Source of the DNA: a virus
Direction: 5' to 3' (one strand)
IMG/VR virus record: IMGVR_UViG_3300030106_002327
Location: 1 to 31,466 of that record
DNA: 31,466 nucleotides
Shown: positions 23,755-31,017 of the stretch, in pieces
Numbering within the stretch: position 1 is the first letter of the stretch
Layout: each line of letters begins with the position of its first letter
Program-made: the position numbers and the translations under genes
Notes under the pieces: model-generated
Seen by the model: only the letters and a program-made list of their open reading frames with translations
Told to the model about the DNA's origin: nothing
Databases searched by the model: none

Positions 23755-23795
23755 TATCCCACTATTTGCAACGCACAAATTAATATGTGGGATAT
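23754..23795. repeat. Nine-base inverted repeat enclosing the capsid promoter motif
   Basis: ATATCCCAC (23754-23762) and GTGGGATAT (23787-23795) are perfect inverted repeats, 24 bases apart, with the promoter motif in the spacer. On the + strand a T-rich run follows at 23796-23814, so it could also terminate stray rightward transcription. Confidence 0.55.
23769..23777 (-). promoter_or_regulatory. Candidate late promoter P3 (capsid)
   Basis: The - strand reads ATTTGTGCGTTGCAAATA with core TGTGCGTTG. It lies between the scaffold and capsid genes, 137 bases ahead of the capsid ATG. This is the position of the strong T7 promoter before gene 10. Confidence 0.62.
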
Positions 23796-23813
23796 CTTTT
23801 TTTCTTTTTCTTT

Positions 23814-24725
23814 TTAGCCAAGTTTTCCTGTACTTCCTTTACCTGCTGGTTCATCTCCATATTTTTTATTGAATTGCTCAGTTACATAATTAACATAAGC
23901 AATATCTCTTTTATTTGGATCTGAATATCTAGGATCAGCCATTAAAGATTTTAAATCAGATTCTGATGCAGCAGAACTAACAGCAGCACCTTGAAGATCT
24001 CCTACGCTTGGTTGTGCAGAAGCATTCATTATTTGTTCCATAGTTTTTACACCATTTGCTGTTGAACAAAAATTTTCAACAAGATTATATGCTGATTCAT
24101 CTAAGTGTTTTTTTGCCCATAATTGAACAGCTTCAACTCTATTTTTTGCACCATCTCCTAATATTCTCATTTCTTCATCAGGATCTGGAGCATCTGCTTG
24201 TTGTGCTCTTATGTACATATCTACTAGACCATCTACTTCTGGTTGAGATAATTTACTATTAAATGCTTCTTCTTTTAAGAATTTCCAAACATTTGTTTGT
24301 TCCATTTCATGTTTGGCTTCTTCCAGATCTTCAGGAACATTTAATTTATAATTATCCAAACTTTCAGGAACTTCAGCTTGTGCTTGTTCTTCAAGTTCTT
24401 TTGAAAGTTCTTGTGTCAATTCTTCCTTTCGTTGTCCTAACTTACCTTCTAAATTACGATAACTTTCAGATAGTTTTTCAACTTCAACTAATCCTTTATC
24501 TTGATTCCAGAATTTATCCATACCTTTTAAATATTCAGGCATTTCATCTGAACCTTCTTCTGGTGTAGATGTATATTCTGGTTCATCAGCAGGATCTAAT
24601 CTTCTTTTAGATCCTTCTGTTGGTGCAACAGGAGTTTCCTCTTGTTGTGATTGCTCTTGTGGAGCTTCTTTTACTTCATCATTTGATGATTCGCTTGTTT
24701 GGTTTGACGATTCTTGTTCGGGCAT
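23814..24725 (-). CDS. Capsid scaffolding protein (T7 gp9-like)
   Basis: The 303-residue, very acidic protein begins with a disordered Glu/Gln/Ser-rich N-terminus (about 1-65), then EYLKGMDKFWNQDKGLVEVEKLSESYRNLE (about 64-93) as in T7-type scaffolds, and long charged helices (QELSKELEEQAQAEVPE). T7 gp9 is 307 residues. It sits between the portal/Bbp19 genes and the capsid gene. GGAGGT precedes the ATG, and the start overlaps the Bbp19-like gene by 47 bases. The C-terminal basic end (FNKKYGDEPAGKGSTGKL) would contact the capsid protein. Confidence 0.8.
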   Translation of the reverse strand: MPEQESSNQTSESSNDEVKEAPQEQSQQEETPVAPTEGSKRRLDPADEPEYTSTPEEGSDEMPEYLKGMDKFWNQDKGLVEVEKLSESYRNLEGKLGQRKEELTQELSKELEEQAQAEVPESLDNYKLNVPEDLEEAKHEMEQTNVWKFLKEEAFNSKLSQPEVDGLVDMYIRAQQADAPDPDEEMRILGDGAKNRVEAVQLWAKKHLDESAYNLVENFCSTANGVKTMEQIMNASAQPSVGDLQGAAVSSAASESDLKSLMADPRYSDPNKRDIAYVNYVTEQFNKKYGDEPAGKGSTGKLG

Positions 24726-25005
24726 CTGTACCTCCTTGGTTATGTGATGTTATCCTTCTTAATAATATTGCGACTATAAAACGCATACCTTCTAAATGAC
24801 GAAGGTAGTCATTAGTTACATTTGGACCACTTACTGCTTCTACAGTTATTGATCGTAAATAGTTAATAACTTCTTTTCCATTAGCACCAGTAAATACAGA
24901 TGCAACTAATTCGTTTAATTTCTTTTCTTCTTCTGGAGATCTTTGAAATCCATCTATGCTTACACCATGAGGTGTTTTATCTTTTTTTATATCTTCCCAG
25001 GTCAT
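24679..25005 (-). CDS. Bbp19-family phage protein
   Basis: The 108-residue protein holds FTGANGKEVINYLRS (37-52), then EAVSGPNVTNDYLRHLEGMRFIVAILLRRI (about 55-85). The P-N-x-T-x-x-YLRHLEGMRxIV core is the signature of Bbp19-type proteins, found next to portal genes in phages of alpha- and betaproteobacteria. Function is unknown; the portal overlap (ATGA, four bases) suggests a head-assembly role. Confidence 0.72.
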   Translation of the reverse strand: MTWEDIKKDKTPHGVSIDGFQRSPEEEKKLNELVASVFTGANGKEVINYLRSITVEAVSGPNVTNDYLRHLEGMRFIVAILLRRITSHNQGGTDARTRIVKPNKRIIK

Positions 25006-26567
25006 TCTTGTGGTTGTTGTTGTTGTGCCATTTGTTGCATTTGAGCTATTATTTGTTGCTGTTCTTCAGGAGATCTAATTATATTTCCTGGCAATCCTAG
25101 CTTTCTTGCTATATATCCTGCAACTATATCTGTTTTAACAAACATATTTAAACTTTCTGGTCCAAATCTTGCTCCTATTATATCTAAGAATCTATCTATA
25201 ATTGACACATCTTGATTATTTTGTGCTTGTGCCAATGGAGAAACAGGTTTAATTTTAATTTCTCTATTACCTATTGTAGGTAATTGTATTCTTCCTTGTT
25301 TCTTTAGAAGATAGATAACCCTTCTTAAAATAGGATTAACAAATTCTGCTTGTAGTCTACCAAATGCAGAACCTATTTGTCTACTTAAATCTGCCATTCT
25401 TTCTGTAATTTCTGTAGCAGTTGCTGGAGTTTTATTTGGATCTCCTAATTGTTCATTATATAATGCTTTTTTAATATTTAATCTCATATCTTGAAGTATT
25501 AATTGAGCTACATCAAAATTTCCTGGTGGAGCTATTGGAGTTAATCCAGTAGATCCTGGAGATCTTGGAATAATAGAACCTGGTACTAATTGGATTGTAT
25601 CTGGATTTATAACACCATCATCATCTACTTGATACATTCCAGCAATAGACATCTGAGCATTTTCTAATATTAATTCAACAGTTAGGTTACAAGTTTTGAT
25701 TGCAGGTAAAGCATTTAATAACGGACCTCTTCCATAAACTTCTCCTGCTGCTTTAGACCATCTAAATACAATCCAAGGATTAGCACCATCCCCCTTTAAA
25801 CTTTGTTCAAAAATTAAAGCTTTATGTTCTTTTAAAATAACACAATGCTTCCATATATATTCATTTGGTTTTAACCAATCTCTTTTTACAACTTCTAATA
25901 TTTCACATTTTTTTACTGGATTTTTTAAAAGATCCATTTTTTGTAAAACTGTATCTGGTATAATAGCTTTAGGATAAGCATTTTGTATATCTTCTGCTTT
26001 TATCCATCTTGTTCTAAATACAGCATCTACATCATCGTTTGGTCCTGTTTCTAAAACTAAATGTGCTAAAGGAACTGCTCTAAATCTTATAGGATTATTT
26101 GCATCACCTTCTTCTACTAATAATGCTCCTGTACCAACAGCAAGATCCATGAAGGATTCATGGACTTCCTGATTAAAATTAGAGTTTTGTAAAATCTCAA
26201 ATATATAATCGGTTATTTGATCTAATCCTTGATCTACTCTTAATCTATCAGCAGGTGGGATTTCAGTTCCACTTCTTAAATCTGCCCATCTGGCAAAAGT
26301 TGGAACCATTCCTGCTTGTAATCTAGATGCAAATTCTTGAACTCCTACAACTGCTGTTTCATCAAATATTTTATCATTCTTTTTTTTTGCTACTTGTTCT
26401 TCATAGAAAGATTCTCTTTGTGGTAATGCATATTCATAACATTCTTCAAAATGTCCTGACCACATTTCTTTTCTTGCTTTAGCTGCTTTAAATCTTTTAA
26501 GTATATCGCCCACATAGTCATTTGATATTCCTATATTTTCGTCTATACCTGTACTTTGTAATGCCAT
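25002..26567 (-). CDS. Portal / head-to-tail connector protein (T7 gp8-like)
   Basis: The 521-residue protein (T7 gp8 is 536) has the podovirus connector pattern: LKRFKAAKARKEMWSGHFEE, YALPQRESF, FDETAVVGVQEFASRLQAG (about 70-88), VPTFARWADLRSG, and YNEQLGDPNKTPATATEITERM (about 370-390). It forms the dodecameric ring at the packaging vertex. A Gln-rich C-terminus (EEQQQIIAQMQQMAQQQQPQE) overlaps the Bbp19-like start. Confidence 0.88.
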   Translation of the reverse strand: MALQSTGIDENIGISNDYVGDILKRFKAAKARKEMWSGHFEECYEYALPQRESFYEEQVAKKKNDKIFDETAVVGVQEFASRLQAGMVPTFARWADLRSGTEIPPADRLRVDQGLDQITDYIFEILQNSNFNQEVHESFMDLAVGTGALLVEEGDANNPIRFRAVPLAHLVLETGPNDDVDAVFRTRWIKAEDIQNAYPKAIIPDTVLQKMDLLKNPVKKCEILEVVKRDWLKPNEYIWKHCVILKEHKALIFEQSLKGDGANPWIVFRWSKAAGEVYGRGPLLNALPAIKTCNLTVELILENAQMSIAGMYQVDDDGVINPDTIQLVPGSIIPRSPGSTGLTPIAPPGNFDVAQLILQDMRLNIKKALYNEQLGDPNKTPATATEITERMADLSRQIGSAFGRLQAEFVNPILRRVIYLLKKQGRIQLPTIGNREIKIKPVSPLAQAQNNQDVSIIDRFLDIIGARFGPESLNMFVKTDIVAGYIARKLGLPGNIIRSPEEQQQIIAQMQQMAQQQQPQE

Positions 26568-26570
26568 TTA

Positions 26571-26813
26571 CTATCCTAATGTATCACCAGAACCTTGTGT
26601 TGCTGCAAACAAACTTCTTGCAAAACCACCGAACCCACCAGATACTAAAGATTTTCTTCCTCTATTTGTATTTCTCAAATCTTCTTTTTCTTTATCTTTT
26701 AGATCTGCTAATGTTTCAGTCCTATTACTTTCTGTAGGAGAAGGTTGCACCACATTATATGTAATTTGAGGAGCTTTTGGTTTTGGTTTGCTAAAAGGAT
26801 TCATACCACCCAT
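26571..26813 (-). CDS. Small hypothetical protein upstream of the portal
   Basis: The 80-residue protein starts MGGMNPFSKPKPKAPQ and contains a charged middle (TLADLKDKEKEDLRN) and RGRKSLVSGGFGGFARSLF. Small proteins with a SKPKxPK start and RG(R)xSLxSGG motif occur just before podovirus portal genes. Function unknown; virion or connector accessory role inferred. It is the first complete gene after the candidate promoter P2. Confidence 0.6.
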   Translation of the reverse strand: MGGMNPFSKPKPKAPQITYNVVQPSPTESNRTETLADLKDKEKEDLRNTNRGRKSLVSGGFGGFARSLFAATQGSGDTLG

Positions 26814-26833
26814 AATTTTTTACCTATAATTAA

Positions 26834-27241
26834 TTATAAAAAATATATATTATCTTTAGATATTTTCTTTTTCAACGCACAAAATAATTGATAAGGAGTA
26901 ATAACAAACATATTTTTCATTCCTATCATATATTTAATTGCTGATACACAATACATTGGAACCCAATTAAATAATCTTTTATTTTTATTTTCACTTTCAA
27001 TTACTATTGCTGTTGCTTTATGTTTTTTTAATATTTGATGATGAGTATATAACATTTGTTTAGTATTTAAAATATTAATAAACACACCATTTAATGCATA
27101 ATCAAAAGCAATCCATTTATTTGTTAAGGGATCATACCCGTATATAAAACAATGTCTAAATCCTGGTTTTGTAAAGAAGTCAAACCAATATTGTGATTTT
27201 CTATCTATAAAATAGATTACCCACCTCGAAATAGTTTCCAT
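26834..27241 (-). CDS. Permuted papain-like (NlpC/YiiX-type) protein
   Basis: The 135-residue protein keeps a conserved-looking His (GFRHCFIYGYD, His30), a strand/turn (NKWIAFDYA) and a later Cys at the head of a helix (PMYCVSAIKYMIGM, Cys98), then TPYQLFCAL. His before Cys is the order in circularly permuted papain-fold amidases and peptidases such as YiiX/LRAT-type enzymes. Similar proteins lie near TerL in marine phages. It may cleave an amide bond in the envelope or modify a host lipid or peptide, but the catalytic reading is inference. The start overlaps the TerL end by 25 bases. Confidence 0.5.
   Translation of the reverse strand: METISRWVIYFIDRKSQYWFDFFTKPGFRHCFIYGYDPLTNKWIAFDYALNGVFINILNTKQMLYTHHQILKKHKATAIVIESENKNKRLFNWVPMYCVSAIKYMIGMKNMFVITPYQLFCALKKKISKDNIYFL
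26873..26881 (-). promoter_or_regulatory. Candidate late promoter P2 (portal block)
   Basis: The - strand reads TTTTGTGCGTTGAAAAAG with core TGTGCGTTG. It is placed within the last codons of the papain-like gene and 60 bases ahead of the small pre-portal gene. The other four copies are intergenic, so this is the only one inside a coding end. Confidence 0.58.
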
Positions 27242-28752
27242 TTATTTTTATTTTGTTCCTTTGGTTTTCTAGTAAAAACATCCCAGTTTCTTTTAACTAC
27301 AAAATTTTGCATTGGTTTTTGTTGTTTTAATAACGACTTGCCTTCTCCTGCTCCTAAGAACATATACTGAAGAGCATCATGTATATGAGAATATTTATTT
27401 TTATCTGGCTTCTCATCATACTTATCTCCAATAACATTAATTCTTCTATAACAATATCCACCATCAAAACCTCTTAATAAGATTTTGCATGACGGATCTA
27501 TTAATACTCCTGATTTTCCATCTATCATTCTGTTTAATACAGAATTAACTGCTTCTGTTCTTGTAACAACATCATTAGTAGGAGCTGGTCTTGCTTGTAA
27601 TCCAGCAGCCCTCATAATCTGGAATGGAGTTGTTTCATCTGTTTGAGCTCTAAAATCTCCAGCAGGATCTCCAATAATTGATATTTTTTGAGATTCCTGT
27701 GGAAACAGAGCTGCTATCTCTCCTTTTAATAATTCTGAAAATTTTTTTACCCCCATATCCATACACACTAACTCTTTAACAAGAAGCCATTTGTTTCTTG
27801 CAGTTCGCTGTCCAAAGATAGCAGCAGGTGTCAAACCAAAATCTATTCCAATAAACACTTCCAGATCCTTACTAATAGGGATTGGTTCTTTTGCTTTATG
27901 AACAGTAGAATTAAAGTTAGGATAGACTAACTTTCCTTCTTCTATTGTTCCTAGTTTATTTAAAACATAGACATCAATCCAGGATTTAGTCTTACCTTTT
28001 ATAATATTATCATAATAATTTGGTGTTAGATGTTTTGAATTTTCTGCTTTGTTATTTGGTTTGTATTCTAATAGTTGTCCTTGTTTATTTTTTTTCTCTA
28101 ACATTCCTGGAGGTTGAGTATAGAAAGACCAGTTGTCAGGTTTCTGCAGCATAAGAGCTTCTTCTGGTGCGATGTAATCTGGTACTGCACTATCTCCTGC
28201 CATAACTGCCCACCAATGATCTTCCTCTGGTGCATTAGTATCGCATATTACCCCATACCAACTAGGACCACCATCACGAATAGACGGAAATCTTCCTACT
28301 CTCATAGTACAGGCATCTACTATAGACTTTGGAATTTCTCTTGCTTCATTAATCCATACTCCTGTTAGTTCTAAAGATAAAAGTTTTTTAACATCTTCAG
28401 GTCTATCTAGTGCCAGGAATATAACTTCTATATCTAATCCCTTCTTTTGTATTCTATGAGTAAAAGGAACTGACCAATAAAAATATCCCCATTCTGTTTC
28501 TGGAATCCAGTCTATCCAGGTTTTAATTGTTGTTGTTTTTAATTGAGGATTTGTATTTCTAATAACTGCCCATCTTGTTTTTCTTACTCCTTCTTTATTT
28601 GGTTTTTGCATTAATGCTCTTCTCATTATTTCAATACAACATGCAACAGATTTACCAGATCCAACTGGTCCTCTGATTCCTCTAAAGAAGGAATCATCTT
28701 TCATAAAATTTTTTAATACTTCTCCCCCTGGTTTATAACTTAAACTTGGCAT
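27217..28752 (-). CDS. Large terminase subunit (TerL)
   Basis: The 511-residue packaging motor has a Walker A motif GPVGSGKS (28-35), a Walker B-like VWINEARE (132-139) with the acidic pair, and an RNase H-like nuclease domain with Asp304 (GIDFGLTPA), Asp362 (IIGDPAGD) and Asp459 (HIHDALQYM). T7 gp19 is 586 residues. All catalytic motifs are present. The start overlaps the preceding small gene as TAATG; the end overlaps the papain-like gene. Confidence 0.92.
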   Translation of the reverse strand: MPSLSYKPGGEVLKNFMKDDSFFRGIRGPVGSGKSVACCIEIMRRALMQKPNKEGVRKTRWAVIRNTNPQLKTTTIKTWIDWIPETEWGYFYWSVPFTHRIQKKGLDIEVIFLALDRPEDVKKLLSLELTGVWINEAREIPKSIVDACTMRVGRFPSIRDGGPSWYGVICDTNAPEEDHWWAVMAGDSAVPDYIAPEEALMLQKPDNWSFYTQPPGMLEKKNKQGQLLEYKPNNKAENSKHLTPNYYDNIIKGKTKSWIDVYVLNKLGTIEEGKLVYPNFNSTVHKAKEPIPISKDLEVFIGIDFGLTPAAIFGQRTARNKWLLVKELVCMDMGVKKFSELLKGEIAALFPQESQKISIIGDPAGDFRAQTDETTPFQIMRAAGLQARPAPTNDVVTRTEAVNSVLNRMIDGKSGVLIDPSCKILLRGFDGGYCYRRINVIGDKYDEKPDKNKYSHIHDALQYMFLGAGEGKSLLKQQKPMQNFVVKRNWDVFTRKPKEQNKNKWKLFRGG

Positions 28753-28979
28753 TATACATTTCCTTTATCTACATGATGTTTAATCATTTTATATAATACT
28801 TTTGGACCTTGAGCATTAATCCACTTATCAGCTTCATAATCTGTTATCATAGATTCAGGATATAATTGATGTATTTGTTTGCGTTTACCTATTCTTGATT
28901 TATAACCGAAGATAACGGTTTTAACTATTTTTCTAAGACGAAGTAAGTCTTTATGTGATAAGTCATCTATGAAAGGCAT
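28752..28979 (-). CDS. Small basic hypothetical protein before TerL
   Basis: The 75-residue, helical, basic protein (LSHKDLLRLRKIVKTVIFGYKSRIGKRKQIHQLY, then DYEADKWINAQGPKVLYKMI) is coupled to TerL by a TAATG overlap. A role helping packaging would suit the location and charge, but no known motif is seen. Confidence 0.62.
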   Translation of the reverse strand: MPFIDDLSHKDLLRLRKIVKTVIFGYKSRIGKRKQIHQLYPESMITDYEADKWINAQGPKVLYKMIKHHVDKGNV

Positions 28980-28982
28980 AGA

Positions 28983-29060
28983 TTACATTCTAGCCAGATA
29001 TATTATATATGCAAATACTAAAACTAAAACTGCAAAGAAACCATATGCAAAAGGATCCAT
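28983..29060 (-). CDS. 25-residue membrane peptide
   Basis: A very short gene starts at 29060 with MDPFAYGFFAVLVLVFAYII, a single transmembrane helix, and ends LARM. GGAGGTAACTA gives an excellent ribosome site six bases upstream, and the ATG overlaps the previous stop as TAATG. Such tiny membrane peptides in late operons often act in lysis or membrane remodelling; nothing more specific can be said. Confidence 0.62.
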   Translation of the reverse strand: MDPFAYGFFAVLVLVFAYIIYLARM

Positions 29061-29248
29061 TAGTTACCTCCTTTTATTTTTTGTTCATAAAATTGTTTAT
29101 ATTTTTTATGTTCGTCATCTGATACTCCTTGTTTAGCTGTATCTTCTCCTGCACCTTTATAAACTTTTTCCCATCCTTTATACTTAGGATCTTTACTATA
29201 GTCTACAGGTTTATCTTTTTTATCTTTATGTTTAAATAATGATATCAT
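29060..29248 (-). CDS. Small Lys-rich hypothetical protein
   Basis: The 62-residue polar protein (FKHKDKKDKPVDYSKDPKY, WEKVYKGAGEDTA, HKKYKQFYEQKIKGG) is probably helical and disordered in part. Its final GGAGGT-containing codons supply the ribosome site of the 25-residue membrane peptide gene. Function unknown. Confidence 0.6.
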   Translation of the reverse strand: MISLFKHKDKKDKPVDYSKDPKYKGWEKVYKGAGEDTAKQGVSDDEHKKYKQFYEQKIKGGN

Positions 29249-29293
29249 TTAATACCCCAAAGATATGAGTAATCCGTATGCTCCCCAGTCCAT
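29249..29293 (-). CDS. Possible 14-residue peptide
   Basis: MDWGAYGLLISLGY starts as TAATG on the stop of the 262-residue gene and ends just before the next ATG. It fits the local stop/start chaining, but is so short that it might only be a coupling leader. Confidence 0.35.
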   Translation of the reverse strand: MDWGAYGLLISLGY

Positions 29294-30081
29294 TAGTAAG
29301 TCTTACCAGTAGGATAAATTGTTATTCCACCAAATAAGAATCCCTTCTTTTTTCTTTTCTTTTTTGGTCCTTGGGTAATTTTGAATGCATCTTGTCCTGT
29401 AATCTTTTTTTGTGTATCTGTTCCAGGTTTTTTCTCCCATGAAGAAGGTTCTTCTTTCTTTATATTTAGAGTACCAACTTTTTTTTCAATTACTTTTTGT
29501 TGAGCTGGTGGTGAAACCTTATCACTAGTTAAATGGCTAGTTCCTAGACCACGATCAGCAGCTTTTTTCAGTTTTCTATATACTGTACCTGAATATGTAT
29601 CGAATCCTCTTGCACCCATTCCTGTAGTTGCTCTTTTTTTATGTTTATAATAATAATCAGATGTTAATGCTTCATTACCTGGTATATCTCTACTTCTTTG
29701 CCAAGCATCTATTCCTACAGCACCTAATGCTACAAGACCAATTCCTCCTGCTCCTTTTCCACCTGGTGATTTAGCAGCAGTTGCTATCTTAGCTCCAGCA
29801 TATTTTAATCTACTTCTAATCCCAGGATCTAATCTTTGTTTTAACCATTGACCTTTTGCATATTTATGTTGTCCTCCCCCTCCTACTCTTATTACAAAGT
29901 CTTTAGCTTTAGTTAATTTGGTTCCAATTCTTTTTAATCTTGATGATTCTTTTACTTGTATAGCTTTGCTTTTGCTCCATTGCCAACCTTCTTTTATAAA
30001 TCCTTTTGCTTTATCACCTCCAAAAAAGGAAACATTTTTCTTAACATTTGTATACCATTCTAGTCCTTTAGGTTTAGCCAT
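29293..30081 (-). CDS. Basic Gly/Lys-rich hypothetical protein
   Basis: This 262-residue protein is very basic. It contains a central hydrophobic Gly/Ala segment (GKGAGGIGLVALGAVGIDAW, about 108-127), flanked by Lys/Arg-rich stretches, and a final KKKRKKKGFLFGG. It resembles membrane-touching or DNA-binding virion proteins more than an enzyme. The start overlaps the previous stop as TAATG. Function unknown. Confidence 0.6.
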   Translation of the reverse strand: MAKPKGLEWYTNVKKNVSFFGGDKAKGFIKEGWQWSKSKAIQVKESSRLKRIGTKLTKAKDFVIRVGGGGQHKYAKGQWLKQRLDPGIRSRLKYAGAKIATAAKSPGGKGAGGIGLVALGAVGIDAWQRSRDIPGNEALTSDYYYKHKKRATTGMGARGFDTYSGTVYRKLKKAADRGLGTSHLTSDKVSPPAQQKVIEKKVGTLNIKKEEPSSWEKKPGTDTQKKITGQDAFKITQGPKKKRKKKGFLFGGITIYPTGKTY

Positions 30082-30524
30082 TAGTTTTTCACCTTACGAA
30101 AGCTTATGCTGGGATTGGTCCTTAATAATTTTTTAATAGTTTCTTTTCTATATATAGGATCTTGTCTAAACTGTTTAGCTTTTTTAGTTTGGGCAAGTAA
30201 CGATACTCCTGTTATTAATGCTCCCCATCCTGAACCTATGCCGATTGCACGACCTACTGTTGGTAAAACTTGTTTTACTCTTGTAGCATTAAGCCATTTT
30301 GTATTTTTTTTAGCTTGATTCCACTTATTAGATTCTTTATTCCATTCTTTTACTTCTTCCCGTGTGGGATTCCATGATTGATCTGATGGATTACCTCCAA
30401 AATCCCATCTTGGTTTTATAGGATTTGCTTTTATAGGATTCTTTTTAGATCCTGGTCTACTATCTTTATACCGCTTATTAGCTTCTTTATTCCATTTAGA
30501 CCATAGTCCAACAATATCTGGCAT
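30081..30524 (-). CDS. Basic Trp-rich hypothetical protein with one hydrophobic segment
   Basis: The 147-residue protein has a disordered, Trp/Asn/Lys-rich N-terminal half (LWSKWNKEANKRYKDSRPG, EWNKESNKWNQAKKNTKW) and a hydrophobic segment (GRAIGIGSGWGALITGVSLLAQ, about 91-112) before a basic end. Its layout parallels the next gene, so the pair may act together at a membrane or in the virion. It starts by TAATG overlap. Function unknown. Confidence 0.58.
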   Translation of the reverse strand: MPDIVGLWSKWNKEANKRYKDSRPGSKKNPIKANPIKPRWDFGGNPSDQSWNPTREEVKEWNKESNKWNQAKKNTKWLNATRVKQVLPTVGRAIGIGSGWGALITGVSLLAQTKKAKQFRQDPIYRKETIKKLLRTNPSISFRKVKN

Positions 30525-30802
30525 TATCCTTTACCCCAAAAATACCAGGCTGTAAGAGCTATCATAATAGCTCCCCATATCCATTTACATTTAAAATACT
30601 TACAAAATTCTTCTCCACAGGATGGACAATGATCTCCTTCAGGTGGGAAACTAAAATCTTTTAGTGGTGGTTCAGAAACATTTATTATACTACTTTGTAG
30701 TTCTTCTTTAGGTATTGATGCCTCTTCGGATTGTTTTCTTGCTTCTGCAAGATCTGCCGAAAAATTTGCTTTGGCTTCGTCTTTTTTAGGATCTCTTACC
30801 AT
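30524..30802 (-). CDS. Zinc-ribbon-like plus transmembrane small protein
   Basis: I start at ATG 30802 (MVRDPKKDEAK), which overlaps the previous stop; an in-frame ATG at 30841 lies further upstream. The 92-residue product has an acidic helix, then CPSCGEEFCKYFKC (four Cys, C-x2-C-x4-C-x4-C), a possible metal-binding knuckle, followed by a C-terminal membrane helix (WIWGAIMIALTAWYFWG). It is probably a membrane-anchored late protein of unknown role. Confidence 0.58.
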   Translation of the reverse strand: MVRDPKKDEAKANFSADLAEARKQSEEASIPKEELQSSIINVSEPPLKDFSFPPEGDHCPSCGEEFCKYFKCKWIWGAIMIALTAWYFWGKG

Positions 30803-30915
30803 ACTATATACCAAATAACAATAGCAGCTACCAGCCACCATGCTTTGATATCAGCAAGAGTAAATTCCTTCACATCCCACCATATATCACTTATCTTATC
30901 TTTTAGCCATTCCAT
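30796..30915 (-). CDS. 39-residue single-pass membrane peptide
   Basis: Start ATG 30915 (MEWLKDKISDIWWDVKEF) gives a 39-residue peptide with an amphipathic N-terminal helix and a C-terminal membrane segment (AWWLVAAIVIWYIVW). I preferred it to an in-frame GTG at 30978, which lies inside the leader hairpin. It is the first gene after the candidate promoter P1. A holin- or pinholin-like role is possible but unproven. Confidence 0.55.
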   Translation of the reverse strand: MEWLKDKISDIWWDVKEFTLADIKAWWLVAAIVIWYIVW

Positions 30916-30928
30916 AATAATAACTTTC

Positions 30929-30977
30929 TGTCGGTTGCAACCGTTGATCCCTAAGGGGGATTTCCTAACTGCCGACA
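30929..30977 (-). other. Branched hairpin in the leader of the first late gene
   Basis: TGTCGG (30929-30934) pairs with CCGACA (30972-30977) around two further self-pairing elements: the perfect palindrome CGGTTGCAACCG (30932-30943, competing with the outer stem) and ATCCC-TAAGG-GGGAT (30947-30961). It lies between P1 and the 39-residue gene and is GC-rich for this genome. Confidence 0.5.
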
Positions 30978-31008
30978 CTTTTACCTTATAGGGAAAAAAA
31001 AATTTTCA

Positions 31009-31017
31009 CAACGCACA
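31009..31017 (-). promoter_or_regulatory. Candidate late promoter P1 (first late transcript)
   Basis: The - strand reads TAATGTGCGTTGTGAAAA with core TGTGCGTTG. It starts directly after the stop codon of the 36-residue gene and points into the membrane, basic and TerL genes. Confidence 0.6.

Noticed and set aside
30916-30978. GTG start extending the 39-residue membrane peptide
   Set aside because: It would run through the branched leader hairpin and has no ribosome site; the internal ATG gives a clean membrane peptide.
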